Shown here: one piece after another, positions 1-8,613 of the stretch | Layout of the letters: every line of letters begins with the position of its first letter | How positions within the stretch are numbered: the stretch's first letter is position 1 | Assembly: GCA_016787895.1 (NCBI GenBank) | Contig: JAEUTN010000014.1 | Location: forward strand, 558,001-622,000 | Length of the DNA: 64,000 nucleotides | Reading direction: 5' to 3' | Source: Bacteroidia bacterium | GTDB lineage: Bacteria > Bacteroidota > Bacteroidia > B-17B0 > Aurantibacillaceae | Made by a program: the position numbers and the translations under genes | Notes under the pieces: generated by a model | Told to the model about the DNA's origin: nothing | The model's database searches: none | Seen by the model: only the letters and a program-made list of their open reading frames with translations

Positions 1-667
1 TAGAAGCAAGTGAATGGTGAAACACGTCGTGTCGCGCCGAAGTAAGGCCATTGCTGCCCATGCCCCCATTGTATTCCGATTCATAAGTGGCTTTTCCGCT
101 GCTGGCCAGACCTACTATAAGGTTACCTGCTTTGATGGCGTCGTTAGAAATCACGTTTTTCCTTTCCATTCGGCACATTACCGTGCTGTCCACAATAATG
201 GTTCTTACCAAATCTCCAACATCCGCGGTTTCGCCTCCGGTGGAAAAAATGCCAATTCCATTGTCTCTTAAATTGCTGAGCACTTCTTCGGTTCCATTAA
301 TAATAGCGGTAATCACTTCTCCCGGCACAAGGCGTTTATTTCTACCAATAGTAGATGAAAGTAAAATATTCTGAGTGGCCCCTACACAAATAAGGTCATC
401 CACATTCATTATCACAGCATCCTGGGCAATACCTTTCCAAACGCTCAGATCACCGGTTTCTTTCCAATACATATAGGCCAGTGAGGATTTGGTTCCAGCC
501 CCATCGGCATGCATCACCAAACAATGGTCCTCGCTGCCCGAGAGGTGATCGGGCACAATTTTACAAAAGGCTTTTGGAAATAATCCCTTGCTTAGGCCCG
601 CAATTGCCGCATGAACATCTTCTTTTCCTGCAGATACGCCCCGCAACTGGTATTTGTTATCGCTCAT
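1..667 (-). CDS. purM: Phosphoribosylformylglycinamidine cyclo-ligase (AIR synthase), 3' part missing
   Basis: PurM closes the imidazole ring of FGAM to give AIR in purine synthesis. Translating the minus strand from the ATG at 667 gives an uninterrupted frame to the window edge, about 222 residues. Family motifs are plain: KGLFPKAFCKIVPD near the start, HADGAGTKSSLAYMYWKETG, then NVDDLICVGA, STIGRNKRLVPGE and FSTGGETADVGD. These match the long Bacteroidota form of PurM. The C-terminal part lies outside the window. A perfect TAnnTTTG element sits 8 nt ahead of the ATG, so the mRNA leader should be very short. It is divergent from mqnA. Confidence 0.93.
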   Translation of the reverse strand, partial: MSDNKYQLRGVSAGKEDVHAAIAGLSKGLFPKAFCKIVPDHLSGSEDHCLVMHADGAGTKSSLAYMYWKETGDLSVWKGIAQDAVIMNVDDLICVGATQNILLSSTIGRNKRLVPGEVITAIINGTEEVLSNLRDNGIGIFSTGGETADVGDLVRTIIVDSTVMCRMERKNVISNDAIKAGNLIVGLASSGKATYESEYNGGMGSNGLTSARHDVFHHSLAS

Positions 668-675
668 AAACAGGG

Positions 676-683
676 CAAAGATA
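676..683 (-). promoter_or_regulatory. Bacteroidota -7 promoter element for purM
   Basis: On the minus strand the sequence reads TATCTTTG, a perfect TAnnTTTG, 8 nt before the purM ATG. It argues against starting mqnA at the ATG at 684, which would abut this element. Confidence 0.6.
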
Positions 684-722
684 ATGAAATGGTTTAAGCG
701 GTATTGCTTAATTTTACAGCCT

Positions 723-1481
723 GTGAATCAGGAAAAAATCAAAGTTTCAATTGTTAACTACACCAACACCCTGCCCTTTAAATGGGCCCTGAAACGCAGT
801 ACCCTCTTATCCAGGATGGATTTGCAGGAGGACATTCCGAGCATTTGTGCTCAAAAACTAAAATTTGGGCAGGTGGATTTAGCCCTGGTGCCGGTGGCCC
901 TGCTGCCTGAACTGAATAACTACACTATAGTGAGCGGGTTTTGTATTGGAGCAAAAGGAAAAGTGGATACGGTAAAACTTTATGCAAAGGTGCCCTTTCA
1001 TGAAATGAAAGAAGTGAGCCTCGACTACCAATCCAAAAGTTCAAATGCACTGGCCAGGGTTTTGTTTCAGCATTTTTGGAAAATACCTGTGCAATACAAA
1101 GACGCCTTGCCGGGTTTTGAAAAAAACGTAGAGGGAAATCAAGCCATAGTAGTTATTGGTGACAGAACCTTCGGGCTGAATGGAAAATTCCCTTACGAAT
1201 ACGATTTGGCCGAAGAATGGCAAAAAGCAACCGGACTGCCCTTTGTGTTTGCCTGTTGGGTTAGCACCAAACTACTCGACCCTGCTTTCATTAAACAGTT
1301 TGATGAATGTTTGTTTTATGGGGTTCAGCACGTTGTAACAGCGGTTGAAGACATGGGAAACGAAAGTCCAATCAACAAACAGAATACTCTGGAATACCTC
1401 ACCAAGCGCATTGACTACAAGCTTGACGAAGAAAAACGGAAAGCGCTGAACCTTTTTCTTGATTTAATGCAAACTATTTAA
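723..1481 (+). CDS. mqnA: Chorismate dehydratase, futalosine menaquinone pathway
   Basis: MqnA dehydrates chorismate to 3-enolpyruvylbenzoate, the first step of the futalosine route to menaquinone. The product shows the family opening SIVNYTNTLPF, the stretch VDLALVPVALLPEL, then DYQSKSSNALARVL and VIGDRTFG. I choose the GTG at 723 (252 residues, usual for the family). An in-frame ATG at 684 would add 13 unconserved residues and overlie the purM promoter. A near-consensus -7 element (TAATTTTA, 709-716) lies just before 723. No other futalosine gene is in the window. The function is well supported; the exact start is less so. Confidence 0.87.
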   Translation: MNQEKIKVSIVNYTNTLPFKWALKRSTLLSRMDLQEDIPSICAQKLKFGQVDLALVPVALLPELNNYTIVSGFCIGAKGKVDTVKLYAKVPFHEMKEVSLDYQSKSSNALARVLFQHFWKIPVQYKDALPGFEKNVEGNQAIVVIGDRTFGLNGKFPYEYDLAEEWQKATGLPFVFACWVSTKLLDPAFIKQFDECLFYGVQHVVTAVEDMGNESPINKQNTLEYLTKRIDYKLDEEKRKALNLFLDLMQTI

Positions 1482-1688
1482 TCCACCCCCTGCGGCTTCC
1501 CAGTTTCAAACTTTACTTTCATCTCTTCAGGCTCTGCGTAAAAAAATAGTTAGAATAACCTTTCTTTCACGTTAATTACAAAGGGTTTTGGTTAAACTCT
1601 TCGCGCAGGTAAAATCAATGTTCCTAAATTCTATTCATTCTTAATCTTTTCTTCATGCAAGGCTAACTCCCAGGGAGCACTGCCCGTC
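1482..1688 (+). other. Intergenic stretch, nothing recognised
   Basis: About 200 nt between mqnA and the PhoX-like gene. I see no open frame with coding character, no convincing terminator and no RNA gene. The promoter of the next gene is at its right end. Confidence 0.5.
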
Positions 1689-1696
1689 TAATTTTG
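1689..1696 (+). promoter_or_regulatory. Bacteroidota -7 promoter element for the PhoX-like gene
   Basis: TAATTTTG, a perfect TAnnTTTG, ends 23 nt before the ATG at 1720. Confidence 0.6.
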
Positions 1697-1719
1697 GGGC
1701 TCATTAAACTCTAAACAAC

Positions 1720-4176
1720 ATGACAAAGAATTTTACAACACTAATTTGCGCACTCGGACTGATGGGTCTTGGTCAGGCGCAAACACTTCAAACCGGGCCT
1801 AGCACTACCGTTAGTCCTGGTATGTACCCTACGGTTGCCGGAGGAACTATGGTTTCAATACTTCATGCCGGTGAAAGCATTGGCGGATATACCCTATCCG
1901 GACTTGGTGATGGCATGGGAGCCTATGAGGCAGGCGGATCTACTTTTACTGTTTTGATCAATCACGAAATGGGAAATACTGTTGGAGCAACACGTGCACA
2001 TGGTTCCGTTGGTGCATTTGTTTCCAAATGGGTTATCAATAAATCCAATTTTCAAGTGGTAAGTGGCTCTGACTTAATTCAGGATGTTAAACTTTGGACC
2101 GGCACTACTTATACTACGTACAATGCTACAAACCCTTCTACGCTTGCAGCATTCGCCCGTTTCTGTTCTGCTGATTTACCTGATCTGACTGCATTTTACA
2201 ACCCTAATTCAGGGAAAGGCACCCAGGACCGCATCTTTATGAACGGAGAAGAAACCGGAAATGAAGGGCGTGGATTCGCACATGTGGTTACAGGCGCAGA
2301 AGCCGGAGTAAGCTATCAATTGCCTCATATGGGGCGTTACTCCTATGAAAATGCTGTAGCCAGTCCTTTCCCTCAAGATAAAACAATTGTAGTTGGATTA
2401 GATGATTCTAGTCCCGGACAAGTTTATGTATACGTTGGAAACAAGTCGTATACCGGTTCACCAATTGAAAAAGCAGGTTTATTTGGCGGGAAACTCTATG
2501 GTATTTCGGTACAAGGCATGTTCAACGAACAAACAACAAGCGTTGTTGCTGCCAATACAAAATTCAACATGATTGACATGAGCAGTTCGGCTTTGCAAAC
2601 CGGTGCAACTCTGAACACCAACAGCAACAACAATGGTGTTACCAATTTTAACCGTCCTGAAGATGGAGCCTGGGATCCGAATCGCCCAAGCGATTTTTAT
2701 TTTGTTACCACCGCCTCCTTTTCTACCCCTAGCCGTTTGTGGAGATTGCGTTTTACAGATATCACCAATCCTGAATTGGGAGGCACTATCACTGCGGTAC
2801 TTGAAGGCGCTGAGGGTCCAAAAATGATGGACAACCTGTGTTTAGATAATCACGGACATGTGTTAATTCAGGAAGATCCGGGCAATCAAACCCACACCGC
2901 TAAAGTATGGCAATACAAAATTTCTACTGATGTGGTTAGCTTGATTAACGATCATGATAGCACCCGCTTTAAAGTAGCAGGTCCTTCCTTCTTGACTCAA
3001 GACGAGGAAGCTTCCGGAATAATCGATCTACAAGGCATAAAAGGCGCAGGATGGTTTTTGCAATACGATCAAAACCATTACGGTTTACCAAGCCCAGTAG
3101 TTGAAGGAGGCCAATTGTTAGCCTATTTTAACCCTGCTACTGCAGCTGCAAATCCTGAAATTAACCTTCAGGGCAATAACCAATCGATTGCCAGTGGTAA
3201 CACTGTAGTGGCCAGCAGTAACAATACCGATTTCGGCACAGTGAATGTAGGTGTTTCGGTTTCTAAACAATTTGTGATTCAAAACACCAACAGTGGTACA
3301 CTTATTGTGGGTGGTTTATTCATGAGTGGAAACAATGCTGGAGATTTCCTTATCTCAGGTCCTACTACTCCATTTACCATAGCGCCTAATGGCTCACAAA
3401 CCATTACCGTGTATTTTACAGCTCCATTGAATGGTACCCGTACTGCTATTCTGAATGTAATGAGCAGCGATTGGGATGAAAAATACTACACCACCTCAGT
3501 ACGTGGAATAGGTGCAAGTCCTGAAATTAATGTTCAAGGTAATGCCACTAACATTCCATCCGGCAACACTAATGTAAACACCGGTGACAATACCAATTTT
3601 GGAACCATTCAACTGGGAACCAGCATCAGCAAAACCTTCTTGATCCAAAACACAGGCAATGGCACACTTACCATCAATGGATTGATGATGAGCGGAGCCA
3701 ATTCCAACGAGTTTGTAGTGTTGAATCCTCCTGCCTTCCCACTCACTCTTGCAGGAAACGCATCACAAAACATCACGGTTGAATTTACACCATTGATTGC
3801 CGGTACACGTAATGCTCAAATGCACATTATGAGCGACGATAGCGATGAGAACAACTACAGCTTCGCCATTCAGGGCAAGGCTGATATTGATGTAAGCGTT
3901 GCTACCTATGACAAAGACCTTGCTTCTATTGCTTTGTTCCCAAATCCAAGCAACAACGAAGCCATTGTAAAATTACAATTGGAAACTTCTAGCAAAGTGG
4001 CTGTAAATGTTTATGACATCACCGGTGCTTTGGTAATGCAGGTTTCTGAAAAAGAATTGGGAAAGGGTGAGCACAACATCAGCCTTAACACCACTTCACT
4101 CAGAAACGGAGAGTATTTTGTAACCCTTACCAAAGATTCAAAATTGCAAACCCTTAAACTGGTAGTGTTACACTAA
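1720..4176 (+). CDS. T9SS-sorted PhoX-like (DUF839) secreted protein with two ASH-type domains
   Basis: 818 residues. A Sec signal peptide (about 1-20, ending GLGQAQ) is followed by a PhoX/DUF839-like region, roughly 25-470, with LINHEMGN, FMNGEETGNEGRGFAHV, GLDDSSPGQVYVYVG and FNRPEDGAWDPNRP. PhoX relatives are calcium-dependent phosphatases or propeller proteins of unknown activity. Two homologous repeats of about 115 residues follow, each opening PEIN(L/V)QGN and containing F(V/L)IQNT, as in the choice-of-anchor-D/ASH fold. The last 80 residues form a T9SS type A sorting domain (LFPNPSNNEA, then KLVVLH), so the protein should reach the cell surface. Classical PhoX uses Tat; no twin arginine is present here. 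Phosphatase activity is not established. Confidence 0.8.
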   Translation: MTKNFTTLICALGLMGLGQAQTLQTGPSTTVSPGMYPTVAGGTMVSILHAGESIGGYTLSGLGDGMGAYEAGGSTFTVLINHEMGNTVGATRAHGSVGAFVSKWVINKSNFQVVSGSDLIQDVKLWTGTTYTTYNATNPSTLAAFARFCSADLPDLTAFYNPNSGKGTQDRIFMNGEETGNEGRGFAHVVTGAEAGVSYQLPHMGRYSYENAVASPFPQDKTIVVGLDDSSPGQVYVYVGNKSYTGSPIEKAGLFGGKLYGISVQGMFNEQTTSVVAANTKFNMIDMSSSALQTGATLNTNSNNNGVTNFNRPEDGAWDPNRPSDFYFVTTASFSTPSRLWRLRFTDITNPELGGTITAVLEGAEGPKMMDNLCLDNHGHVLIQEDPGNQTHTAKVWQYKISTDVVSLINDHDSTRFKVAGPSFLTQDEEASGIIDLQGIKGAGWFLQYDQNHYGLPSPVVEGGQLLAYFNPATAAANPEINLQGNNQSIASGNTVVASSNNTDFGTVNVGVSVSKQFVIQNTNSGTLIVGGLFMSGNNAGDFLISGPTTPFTIAPNGSQTITVYFTAPLNGTRTAILNVMSSDWDEKYYTTSVRGIGASPEINVQGNATNIPSGNTNVNTGDNTNFGTIQLGTSISKTFLIQNTGNGTLTINGLMMSGANSNEFVVLNPPAFPLTLAGNASQNITVEFTPLIAGTRNAQMHIMSDDSDENNYSFAIQGKADIDVSVATYDKDLASIALFPNPSNNEAIVKLQLETSSKVAVNVYDITGALVMQVSEKELGKGEHNISLNTTSLRNGEYFVTLTKDSKLQTLKLVVLH

Positions 4177-4193
4177 ACCATTTGTTATCCATT

Positions 4194-4225
4194 AAAACCG
4201 GGTCTTTCACAAGGCCCGGTTTTTG
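4194..4225 (+). terminator. Rho-independent terminator after the PhoX-like gene
   Basis: An 8-bp GC-rich stem (ACCGGGTC with GGCCCGGT, one G-U pair) with loop TTTCACAA is followed by TTTTTG. It starts 17 nt after the stop codon and separates this gene from the peroxidase gene. Confidence 0.8.
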
Positions 4226-4246
4226 TTATTTAGAGAAGTGAGAAGA

Positions 4247-6172
4247 ATGAAAAAATTATCGCGGTTTTTTGCTCCGTTTGTTGTGTTGCTGGCTTTGACA
4301 TTTTCCTTCAAAAAAGCCGACTTGTCCAATGATTATCTTGAAGCCTACCAAAGTCAGATTCAATCGTTCGCAGTAGAACAGGAAAATTTTATTGCCTCTG
4401 TTAAGGCCGTACCGAATTGGAATGAAGATTCAAAATCAATTACCAGAAATGAAATTCTGCGTTTAAGGAAGGTTTTAAAAGGTTTGGATTTTTGGTTCAG
4501 GTATCTGGAACCCACCACGTATAAAAAAATAAACGGCCCCCTCCCTGTAGAATGGGAAACCGAAGTGTTTGAAAAATTTGAAAAGCCCTATCGCCGGGAA
4601 GGGGCAGGTTATACCCTGGCCCTGCTCTACCTTGATGAAGCCGAATCCGGAAAAGACAGTGTGTTGCATTTATTGCAGGCGTCTTTAAATGCGACCGGAG
4701 TTTATTTACAAGATAGTATGGTTACCCGACTCCTGGACCCCGGACATTTTTATTTCTGCAACCGTTTGTTTTTATTGAACCTCGCGGCCATTTACACCAG
4801 CGGTTTTGATTGCCCTGATCCCGATGCTATACTGCCCGAACTTCATGCCATGTTACTCAACACGGGTAATATTTATCTTGCCTACAGCAAAGCATACCCG
4901 GGCCTGATGCTAAACGAAGAGTATCTATCCCTTTACAAACAAACCATTGGTTTTGTAGAGGCTTCTCTAAATTCTTACGACACCTTTGATCATTTTGTCT
5001 TTATACGTGATTATGTGAATCCATTGTATAGCCTGAATCAATCTGCTATTCGCGGGCATCAACTCAGCAGCCGCAGTGTGGTGGATTATTCACTCAACAA
5101 ACAAAACAATAGTCTCTTTGATAAACAACTTTATACCGCACAAAACATAAAGGGCCATTTTCGCAGGGTGCAAGACCCGAAAGCCCTGGCTGAGATTGAA
5201 GCCTTGGGAAAATTGTTGTTTTACGATCCCCTGTTTTCCGCTAACAACAAAAGAGCCTGTGCCTCTTGCCACAAATCGCAATCGTATTTTGCCGACGAAA
5301 ATGTAACTAGCCACCTCCAACTCAGTGCGCAATCCTTTCTTGATCGCAACACACCAAGCCTTGTGAACAGCATGTACAATCATTTAATTATGGCCGATGG
5401 TAAACTTCTCGACTTGCAGGAACAGGTGAAGGCCGTGGTGAGCAACAGTTTGGAAATGGGAGAACAACCTGAAAACGTGTTGAAGAAAATTCTGTCCTGT
5501 AAGGATTATAAAAAACGACTCTCTACTATTAAAGCTTATGTACCCGAAGACAGGGAAATAGGATTTGAACACCTGGCCTCTGCCATCACCTTTTATTATG
5601 GCAAATTCAGTAAACAAAGTTCAGATTTTGATGCTGCTATGAATAAAAAGGCAGAAGTGAACGCGGAGGTGAAAGCAGGGTTCAATTTGTTTATGGGTAA
5701 AGCACAATGTGCCACTTGTCATTTTGTGCCTCATTTTAATGGGGTAAAACCACCTTATGTGGGTTCAGAATTTGAAGTGTTGGGTGTGCCTGCCGATACC
5801 AATTACACTCGACTCAGCTCAGATGTTGGCCGTTATGCAGTTAATCCTGCACCTGAAACCCATCGGGCATTCAGAACAGGGAGTTTACGCAACATCAGCC
5901 GAACCGCGCCTTACATGCACAATGGGGTTTTTAAAACACTGGAACAAGTGATTGATTTTTATAACGATGGTGGAGGCGCCGGGCACGGCCTTGTGGTGCC
6001 CAACCAAACCCTTTCATCCGACTCGCTCCATCTGAATGCCATGGAAAAAAAACAACTCCTGGCCTTTATGAAGGCCTTGGATGAACACATTGTTGTTGAT
6101 GCTCAACCAGCTGAATTGCCCATGTCTAAAAATAAAGCCCTTAACTCACGCAAGGTAGGCGGAGAATTTTAA
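4247..6172 (+). CDS. Di-heme cytochrome c peroxidase (CcpA/MauG family) with long N-terminal extension
   Basis: 641 residues from the ATG at 4247; an upstream in-frame TTG overlaps the terminator and is unlikely. The N terminus has a signal-anchor-like hydrophobic segment. The two heme c sites are CASCH (residues 338-342) and CATCH (488-492), followed by FRTGSLRNISRTAPYMHNG, typical of periplasmic bacterial di-heme peroxidases. The first about 300 residues are an added helical domain I do not recognise. Known relatives reduce H2O2 with electrons from c-type cytochromes; MauG-like members oxidise protein substrates. The cytochrome lipoprotein gene 23 nt downstream is the obvious electron-donor candidate and probably co-transcribed. 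Confidence 0.88.
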   Translation: MKKLSRFFAPFVVLLALTFSFKKADLSNDYLEAYQSQIQSFAVEQENFIASVKAVPNWNEDSKSITRNEILRLRKVLKGLDFWFRYLEPTTYKKINGPLPVEWETEVFEKFEKPYRREGAGYTLALLYLDEAESGKDSVLHLLQASLNATGVYLQDSMVTRLLDPGHFYFCNRLFLLNLAAIYTSGFDCPDPDAILPELHAMLLNTGNIYLAYSKAYPGLMLNEEYLSLYKQTIGFVEASLNSYDTFDHFVFIRDYVNPLYSLNQSAIRGHQLSSRSVVDYSLNKQNNSLFDKQLYTAQNIKGHFRRVQDPKALAEIEALGKLLFYDPLFSANNKRACASCHKSQSYFADENVTSHLQLSAQSFLDRNTPSLVNSMYNHLIMADGKLLDLQEQVKAVVSNSLEMGEQPENVLKKILSCKDYKKRLSTIKAYVPEDREIGFEHLASAITFYYGKFSKQSSDFDAAMNKKAEVNAEVKAGFNLFMGKAQCATCHFVPHFNGVKPPYVGSEFEVLGVPADTNYTRLSSDVGRYAVNPAPETHRAFRTGSLRNISRTAPYMHNGVFKTLEQVIDFYNDGGGAGHGLVVPNQTLSSDSLHLNAMEKKQLLAFMKALDEHIVVDAQPAELPMSKNKALNSRKVGGEF

Positions 6173-6195
6173 ACCATAACGATTCTTATCACTTC

Positions 6196-6597
6196 ATGAA
6201 ACTTTTTTATACTTTTTCCGTTGTTACCCTCCTTTTAATGGCTTGTATCAGCAGCAAAAAAGCCCCTCTGGAATTTCCAGAGGCCATGCGCCCTGAGGTT
6301 CAGGCCGATTACCGAAAAACCTGCGAAAGGGGATATGTATTGTACAAACTCTCCTGCGCCAAATGCCATACGAGTAAAAAATGGGGTCGTGAAATCATCC
6401 CCGATTTCAGTGATGCCCAACTGCAGGGATACGCCCTTCGTATGGCCAACAAACAGCACGAAAACAATTTGCCCGATTCACTGATCAGTGAGGTGGACTT
6501 TGGAGACATTATGCTGTTTTTGAAATATAAAAAGAAAAGTAATGCGCCTTTTATATCCCCGGCTGAGGTTTCGACGGCGCCTGCTGCTTCTAAATGA
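6196..6597 (+). CDS. Small c-type cytochrome lipoprotein
   Basis: 133 residues. A short signal ends in the lipobox LLMAC, so the mature protein should carry a lipid anchor at Cys17. One heme c motif, CAKCH, lies near residue 54 (YKLSCAKCHTSKKWG), and a plausible distal Met occurs in YALRMANKQ. The size fits a mono-heme electron carrier. It starts 23 nt after the di-heme peroxidase gene and would sit in the same compartment, so the two may form a redox pair; that pairing is inferred from position alone. Confidence 0.78.
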   Translation: MKLFYTFSVVTLLLMACISSKKAPLEFPEAMRPEVQADYRKTCERGYVLYKLSCAKCHTSKKWGREIIPDFSDAQLQGYALRMANKQHENNLPDSLISEVDFGDIMLFLKYKKKSNAPFISPAEVSTAPAASK

Positions 6598-6630
6598 AAC
6601 CCTGAAAAACTACGTGTTTTAAATACACAA

Positions 6631-7518
6631 TTACGGCTTAAAACCTGGCCCCACAATGGCCTTTAAGGCCTTTGGTTGTATGGAATATGACAGCTGTTTC
6701 CCGGCCATGTTAGGTTCTCCATCAAAATGAATACTATCCTCCCCCTCCCTTGTTATGGTTAATTTGTTTGTGGTGTAAGTTTCGATGTTAGATGAAATAT
6801 GGGCTTTTCTTCTGAGAATTTTAATAAAAATGGAGAATACACTTAATACATTAAATGGTTTTAAGATCACCACGTGAAACAAACCATCATCCAGTTTGGC
6901 CTGAGGAGCTATGTAAAAATCGTTGCCATACTGACCCGCATTTGCAACGGTAATGAGAAAAGCTTTTCGGTTAATGGTCATTCCATTAAATTCCAGAGTG
7001 TACAGCCTTGCTTTATAACTCAAAAGTTGAGCAATTGTAATTTTAACATAGGTGCTTAATCCCCTTGATTTTGCCTTTGAAAACAGGTAAGCGATGTGAG
7101 CGTCAAAACCCAGCCCGCTGGTGCAATAAAAGGATTGTTGATTCACCTGACCGCCATCTATTTCTGAACTTTTTCCTTCTACAATTTGTTTGATGACTTC
7201 TTCAATGTCCATGGATAAACCCAGGGACCTCGCCAATCCGTTTCCTGAACCAATGGGTACTATGCCCAAACGAATAGAAGTGCCCTGAATAACCGAAGCC
7301 ACTTGATTTACCGTTCCATCTCCACCAACCGCAATGGCATCAGTATACCCTTCTGATTTTAGCAGGGAAGTGATCTCTTCGAAATGGTCTTTGTTCTTCC
7401 AGATAACGATCTGGTAATACATGTTTTGCGGAAATTCTTTTCTGATGATCTTTATAATCGCATTCGAAATTTTTTTTCCGGCATTAGGATTAACAATAAA
7501 CAACAACTTACGTGGCAT
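6631..7518 (-). CDS. Diacylglycerol kinase-family lipid kinase (YegS/LCB5 type)
   Basis: 295 residues from the ATG at 7518 (MPRKLLFIVNPNAG). The family nucleotide-binding motif GGDGT is at 65-69 and PIGSGNGLAR at 88-97; FNGM and FHVVILKP occur later, and an acidic site ends in DGEP. Such enzymes phosphorylate lipid hydroxyls (diacylglycerol, sphingoid bases, glycolipids) using ATP at the membrane. A longer reading would run back over the preceding glycosyltransferase gene and is rejected. It is the last gene of a three-gene operon, one nucleotide after the glycosyltransferase stop codon. The substrate is unknown. Confidence 0.86.
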   Translation of the reverse strand: MPRKLLFIVNPNAGKKISNAIIKIIRKEFPQNMYYQIVIWKNKDHFEEITSLLKSEGYTDAIAVGGDGTVNQVASVIQGTSIRLGIVPIGSGNGLARSLGLSMDIEEVIKQIVEGKSSEIDGGQVNQQSFYCTSGLGFDAHIAYLFSKAKSRGLSTYVKITIAQLLSYKARLYTLEFNGMTINRKAFLITVANAGQYGNDFYIAPQAKLDDGLFHVVILKPFNVLSVFSIFIKILRRKAHISSNIETYTTNKLTITREGEDSIHFDGEPNMAGKQLSYSIQPKALKAIVGPGFKP

Positions 7519-7519
7519 A

Positions 7520-8611
7520 CTATACACTGGCGATTTCGTGAGAGATTCTAAGCTTGGCATTCTGCACCCAGATTTTGTACCAGTTGTTGTTGCTGTTAAA
7601 TGTAGATGAGAAATTAACCAGTTTGCTGATGTCAAAATGGTCGGAAAAGATTCCTGCCCCGGCCTTGTAGGCATCGCGGGAATTGCAGAGTTGTTCAAAA
7701 TGTCCTTCCACCGGTACCATCAACACCGGCTTTCCTAGATACATGGCTTCACAAACACTTTCAAACCCTGCAGTGCTTGCCAGGCCACTGCTTCTGCTCA
7801 TCATGTCCAAGAACAACTTATCGTTAATAGCATGCACCTGAAGTTTTTGATGATCGAAAGAATACATACTGGAAAGCTTATCCGGCTGGTCGGCAAAACA
7901 ATGGATAAGTTTATCGGGATTGGCTTTGTGCCAATTCAACACCTCTTCAAAATAGCCGTTGTTCACCAGGTACACCAAATAAAAATCTTCTCTTTGCGCG
8001 TTCAACTCAAACACTTCCTTACGCAAAAGTGGTGGTACTACTACTACATCTTCGTTGGTGGTGTGAATCTTATAAAAGGACAAGGCCAGGTTTTTCGACG
8101 ACCGTGCTGCCGTTAAGCGGGTATAAATTTTTATGGATAATCGGTCGATCAAATGCCCATCGGGAAACTCAAATTCAGGATGGAAATAAATGTACTGGTG
8201 AGCAATACAGATGAGTTTAGCTTTTGGTTTATAAAACCGGTAATATAAACCAATTAACAAATCGAAAAAATTAATCACCACATCAGGCTGGTGTTCATTA
8301 ATCAATTCATCAATGCGTTTTAAACTCGCTCTGAATTTTTTTAGTTGCGCCAGATTCCTAAACAAGGTTTTAGGAATATTGATGCTTTTGTTCTTTTCAT
8401 CCGTTACAAAATTCGGACTTTGCAGCTTAATGATGGGCGCTTTAATTTTTTCAAAGAAGAACGAAGGCACTTCCCGTCTTTCACTGGCACCTACTATAAC
8501 GGCGCACACTTCGTGGCCCTGTTCTATTAACATTTCGTACATGGTGATGGCCTGGGTCATGTGGCCTCTGCCCTCGCCTTGTACAGCAAGTAAATATTTC
8601 TTTTTTTCCAT
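7520..8611 (-). CDS. MurG-like family glycosyltransferase
   Basis: 363 residues with the two-domain GT-B look. The N-terminal glycine-rich loop GEGRGHMTQA is at 12-21, and the C-terminal donor-site region contains STAGFESVCEAMYLGKPVLMVPVEGHFEQ, as in MurG and related UDP-sugar transferases. It lies 2 nt after the metallophosphoesterase gene and 1 nt before the lipid kinase gene, so the three are almost surely co-transcribed. Context suggests it glycosylates a membrane lipid. Acceptor and donor cannot be told from sequence. It is not MurG itself, which is normally in the cell-wall cluster. Confidence 0.8.
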   Translation of the reverse strand: MEKKKYLLAVQGEGRGHMTQAITMYEMLIEQGHEVCAVIVGASERREVPSFFFEKIKAPIIKLQSPNFVTDEKNKSINIPKTLFRNLAQLKKFRASLKRIDELINEHQPDVVINFFDLLIGLYYRFYKPKAKLICIAHQYIYFHPEFEFPDGHLIDRLSIKIYTRLTAARSSKNLALSFYKIHTTNEDVVVVPPLLRKEVFELNAQREDFYLVYLVNNGYFEEVLNWHKANPDKLIHCFADQPDKLSSMYSFDHQKLQVHAINDKLFLDMMSRSSGLASTAGFESVCEAMYLGKPVLMVPVEGHFEQLCNSRDAYKAGAGIFSDHFDISKLVNFSSTFNSNNNWYKIWVQNAKLRISHEIASV

Positions 8612-8613
8612 TT

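Noticed and set aside
1-374. + strand frames near the left edge
   Set aside because: They are antisense to purM, whose minus-strand translation is unmistakable.
654-722. N-terminal extension of MqnA from starts at 654 or 684
   Set aside because: The start at 684 abuts the purM -7 element and the added residues are unconserved; GTG 723 leaves room for both promoters.
7519-7698. 60-residue N-terminal extension of the lipid kinase
   Set aside because: It overlaps the end of the glycosyltransferase gene in another frame and lacks family similarity; MPRKLLFIVNPNAG is the natural start.
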